A stretch of DNA of 63,957 bases from SAR202 cluster bacterium (lineage in GTDB: Bacteria > Chloroflexota > Dehalococcoidia > Lucifugimonadales > UBA826): the NCBI GenBank assembly GCA_009392815.1, contig VFFS01000057.1, positions 1 through 63,957 on the forward strand. Direction: 5' to 3'. Shown here piece by piece: positions 62,765 through 63,957 of the stretch (position 1 is its first letter; each line of letters begins with the position of its first letter). Under the pieces are notes generated by a model. It was not told where the DNA came from, searched no databases, and saw only the letters and a list, made by a program, of their open reading frames with translations. Both the position numbers and the translations under genes were made by a program.

Positions 62765-63957
62765 ATGAGTATGTCGAAGGAGAAGGATTTTATGAGGCAA
62801 ATGTCACTTGTAGCGTTTCTTCAAGCGCAAAACTGTACGACACTACCCTCATCATGGAGACATCCAGAGGCTCGTATAGATACTTATTCTCCCGATTACT
62901 ATCAGCACATTGCTAGGGTTCTTGAAGAAGGTAAATTTGATATAGGTTTTTTTGATGATCGCTTGGCAATGCCAGATATGTATGCAGGTGATCACTCTGA
63001 GACCGTCAAAAACGGAATACGCTGTACGAAACTAGACGCGGTAACGTGTCTTATGACTATGGCCTCCGTGACAAACTACCTTGGTCTTGGAGCCACCTAT
63101 TCAACAACATATTACGAACCCTTTCATGTTGCTAGATTGTTTCAAACTCTAGACTTGATGACGAAGGGCAGGGCTGCATGGAATGTAGTCACATCAGTTA
63201 ATGATAACGAAGCTAAGAATATGGGACGAGAAACTCATACGGATCATGACCTGCGTTATGACAGAGCCGATGAATTTCTAGAAGCTGTTTTGGGTCATTG
63301 GGACTCATGGGATGACGATGCCATAGTGGTAGACAAAGCAAATAATTTATACGCACATCCAGACAAAGTTAGACGGATTGACTACAAGGGCAAATATTTG
63401 AGCTCCCGAGGGCCATTCACCGTGCCGCGGACTCCCCAAGGCCATCCTGTTGTTATTCAAGCAGGAGGCAGCCCTCGTGGGAAGCAATTTGCCTCTCGAT
63501 GGGGGGAGTTGATTTTCGCTGGGTATCGTAATCTCGACGTTGGTAAAACCGAGTATGCAGCGTTGAAGGCGTCAGCCGCGGCTGCAGGCCGTGATCCTGA
63601 ACATATGAAGATAGCCTCCCTGATGTATCCGATAGCTGCTGAAACCAAATCTGAGGCAGAAGATAAAAGAGCAGCATATGAGTTGTTGTCAAACGATATG
63701 GACCAGTTATTACTATTATCGGAAGCACTTAATTTTGACTTCGCCCAGAAAGGTTTGGACGAAGAATTCAGTGATGATGAAATTGAAGGCCTCCAAGGAA
63801 TGCAAGCTATGCGTGACAGGGTCATATCCACAGGGATAAAAAACCCTACCCCTAGAGATTTTATGAGAATTACTAGAAGAGGCTTGTTAAGTGACGGACA
63901 TACCATGGTTGGTGGGCCAAAAGAAATTGCCGATGAGATGGAAGAATGGTTCCATGG
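62765..63957 (+). CDS. LLM class flavin-dependent monooxygenase of the NtaA/SnaA/DszA type, 3' end cut off
   Basis: The first 397 codons of a luciferase-superfamily monooxygenase. GKFDIGFFDDRLAMPDMYAG, TNYLGLGATYSTTYYEPFHV, MTKGRAAWNVVTSVNDNEAKN and the HPVVIQAGGSPRGKQFASRWG segment are typical of NtaA-type enzymes, which use FMNH2 supplied by a reductase to oxidise compounds such as nitrilotriacetate or dibenzothiophene sulfone. Start ATG at 62765 follows GAGG by six bases; the ATG at 62792 follows AAGGAG and is an alternative. The frame is open to the window edge. Substrate unknown. Confidence 0.9.
   Translation, partial: MSMSKEKDFMRQMSLVAFLQAQNCTTLPSSWRHPEARIDTYSPDYYQHIARVLEEGKFDIGFFDDRLAMPDMYAGDHSETVKNGIRCTKLDAVTCLMTMASVTNYLGLGATYSTTYYEPFHVARLFQTLDLMTKGRAAWNVVTSVNDNEAKNMGRETHTDHDLRYDRADEFLEAVLGHWDSWDDDAIVVDKANNLYAHPDKVRRIDYKGKYLSSRGPFTVPRTPQGHPVVIQAGGSPRGKQFASRWGELIFAGYRNLDVGKTEYAALKASAAAAGRDPEHMKIASLMYPIAAETKSEAEDKRAAYELLSNDMDQLLLLSEALNFDFAQKGLDEEFSDDEIEGLQGMQAMRDRVISTGIKNPTPRDFMRITRRGLLSDGHTMVGGPKEIADEMEEWFH

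Noticed and set aside
1-63957. CRISPR array, insertion sequence, integrase or phage genes
   Set aside because: No regularly spaced repeats, transposase motifs, terminal inverted repeats or integrase-like ORFs were seen on either strand.

Overview
The window is a low-to-moderate GC bacterial chromosome segment (roughly 43 percent GC by eye) with short spacers, 64 likely protein genes and three tRNA genes. The gene mix is a heterodisulfide-free, oxidative, catabolically broad one: three luciferase-like (LLM) flavin oxidoreductases, a Baeyer-Villiger-type flavoprotein monooxygenase, three tandem acyl-CoA dehydrogenases plus an HsaA-like one, an enolase-superfamily dehydratase, old yellow enzyme, several MFS carriers, and a reductive-dehalogenase-like protein. 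This profile resembles Chloroflexota of the Dehalococcoidia/SAR202 type. That placement is an inference from content, not from a phylogenetic marker. TTG and GTG starts are common (uvrB, ruvC, dnaE, ubiA-like, udh-like).

Region 1 (1-9.8 kb): an Fe-S assembly pair (mrp fragment, sufT) and a DNA repair/recombination run yebC-ruvC-ruvA-methyltransferase-uvrB, all on the minus strand, followed by an SMP-30 lactonase, a UbiA-type polyprenyl-phosphate phosphoribosyltransferase, galU and an MFS exporter. Region 2 (9.9-23.7 kb): tRNA-Ala, a three-gene 2-oxoacid dehydrogenase E1a-E1b-E2 operon with an extended -10 promoter, rhomboid protease, lysA, a beta-propeller protein, a DUF362 protein under a promoter with an operator-like dyad, then a small unknown protein coupled to an epimerase, larE, a class III aminotransferase and a DPP-IV-like peptidase.

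Region 3 (23.7-34.5 kb): crotonase and SDR, two ABC ATPases without any permease (one carrying an AbrB-like C-terminal tail, separated by a spacer made of two palindromes), three acyl-CoA dehydrogenases with a stand-alone Lrp-type ligand-binding domain, flavin reductase, and groES-groEL with a strong terminator. Region 4 (34.7-44.7 kb): dnaE, an alkylguanine methyltransferase, SDR, Baeyer-Villiger-type monooxygenase, MFS, the reductive-dehalogenase-like gene, and tRNA-Val and tRNA-Arg.

Region 5 (44.8-64 kb) is a catabolic block: M42 peptidase, HsaA-like flavoprotein, two DapA-family lyases (one lacking the Schiff-base lysine), HpcH/HpaI aldolase, MazG-like hydrolase, LDH2-type dehydrogenase, old yellow enzyme, and a five-gene plus-strand operon (muconolactone-isomerase-like, enolase superfamily, Gfo/Idh/MocA, uronate-dehydrogenase-like, alpha/beta hydrolase) flanked by an MFS carrier. 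Together these look like uptake and oxidation of acidic sugars or related organic acids. The window ends inside a third LLM monooxygenase.
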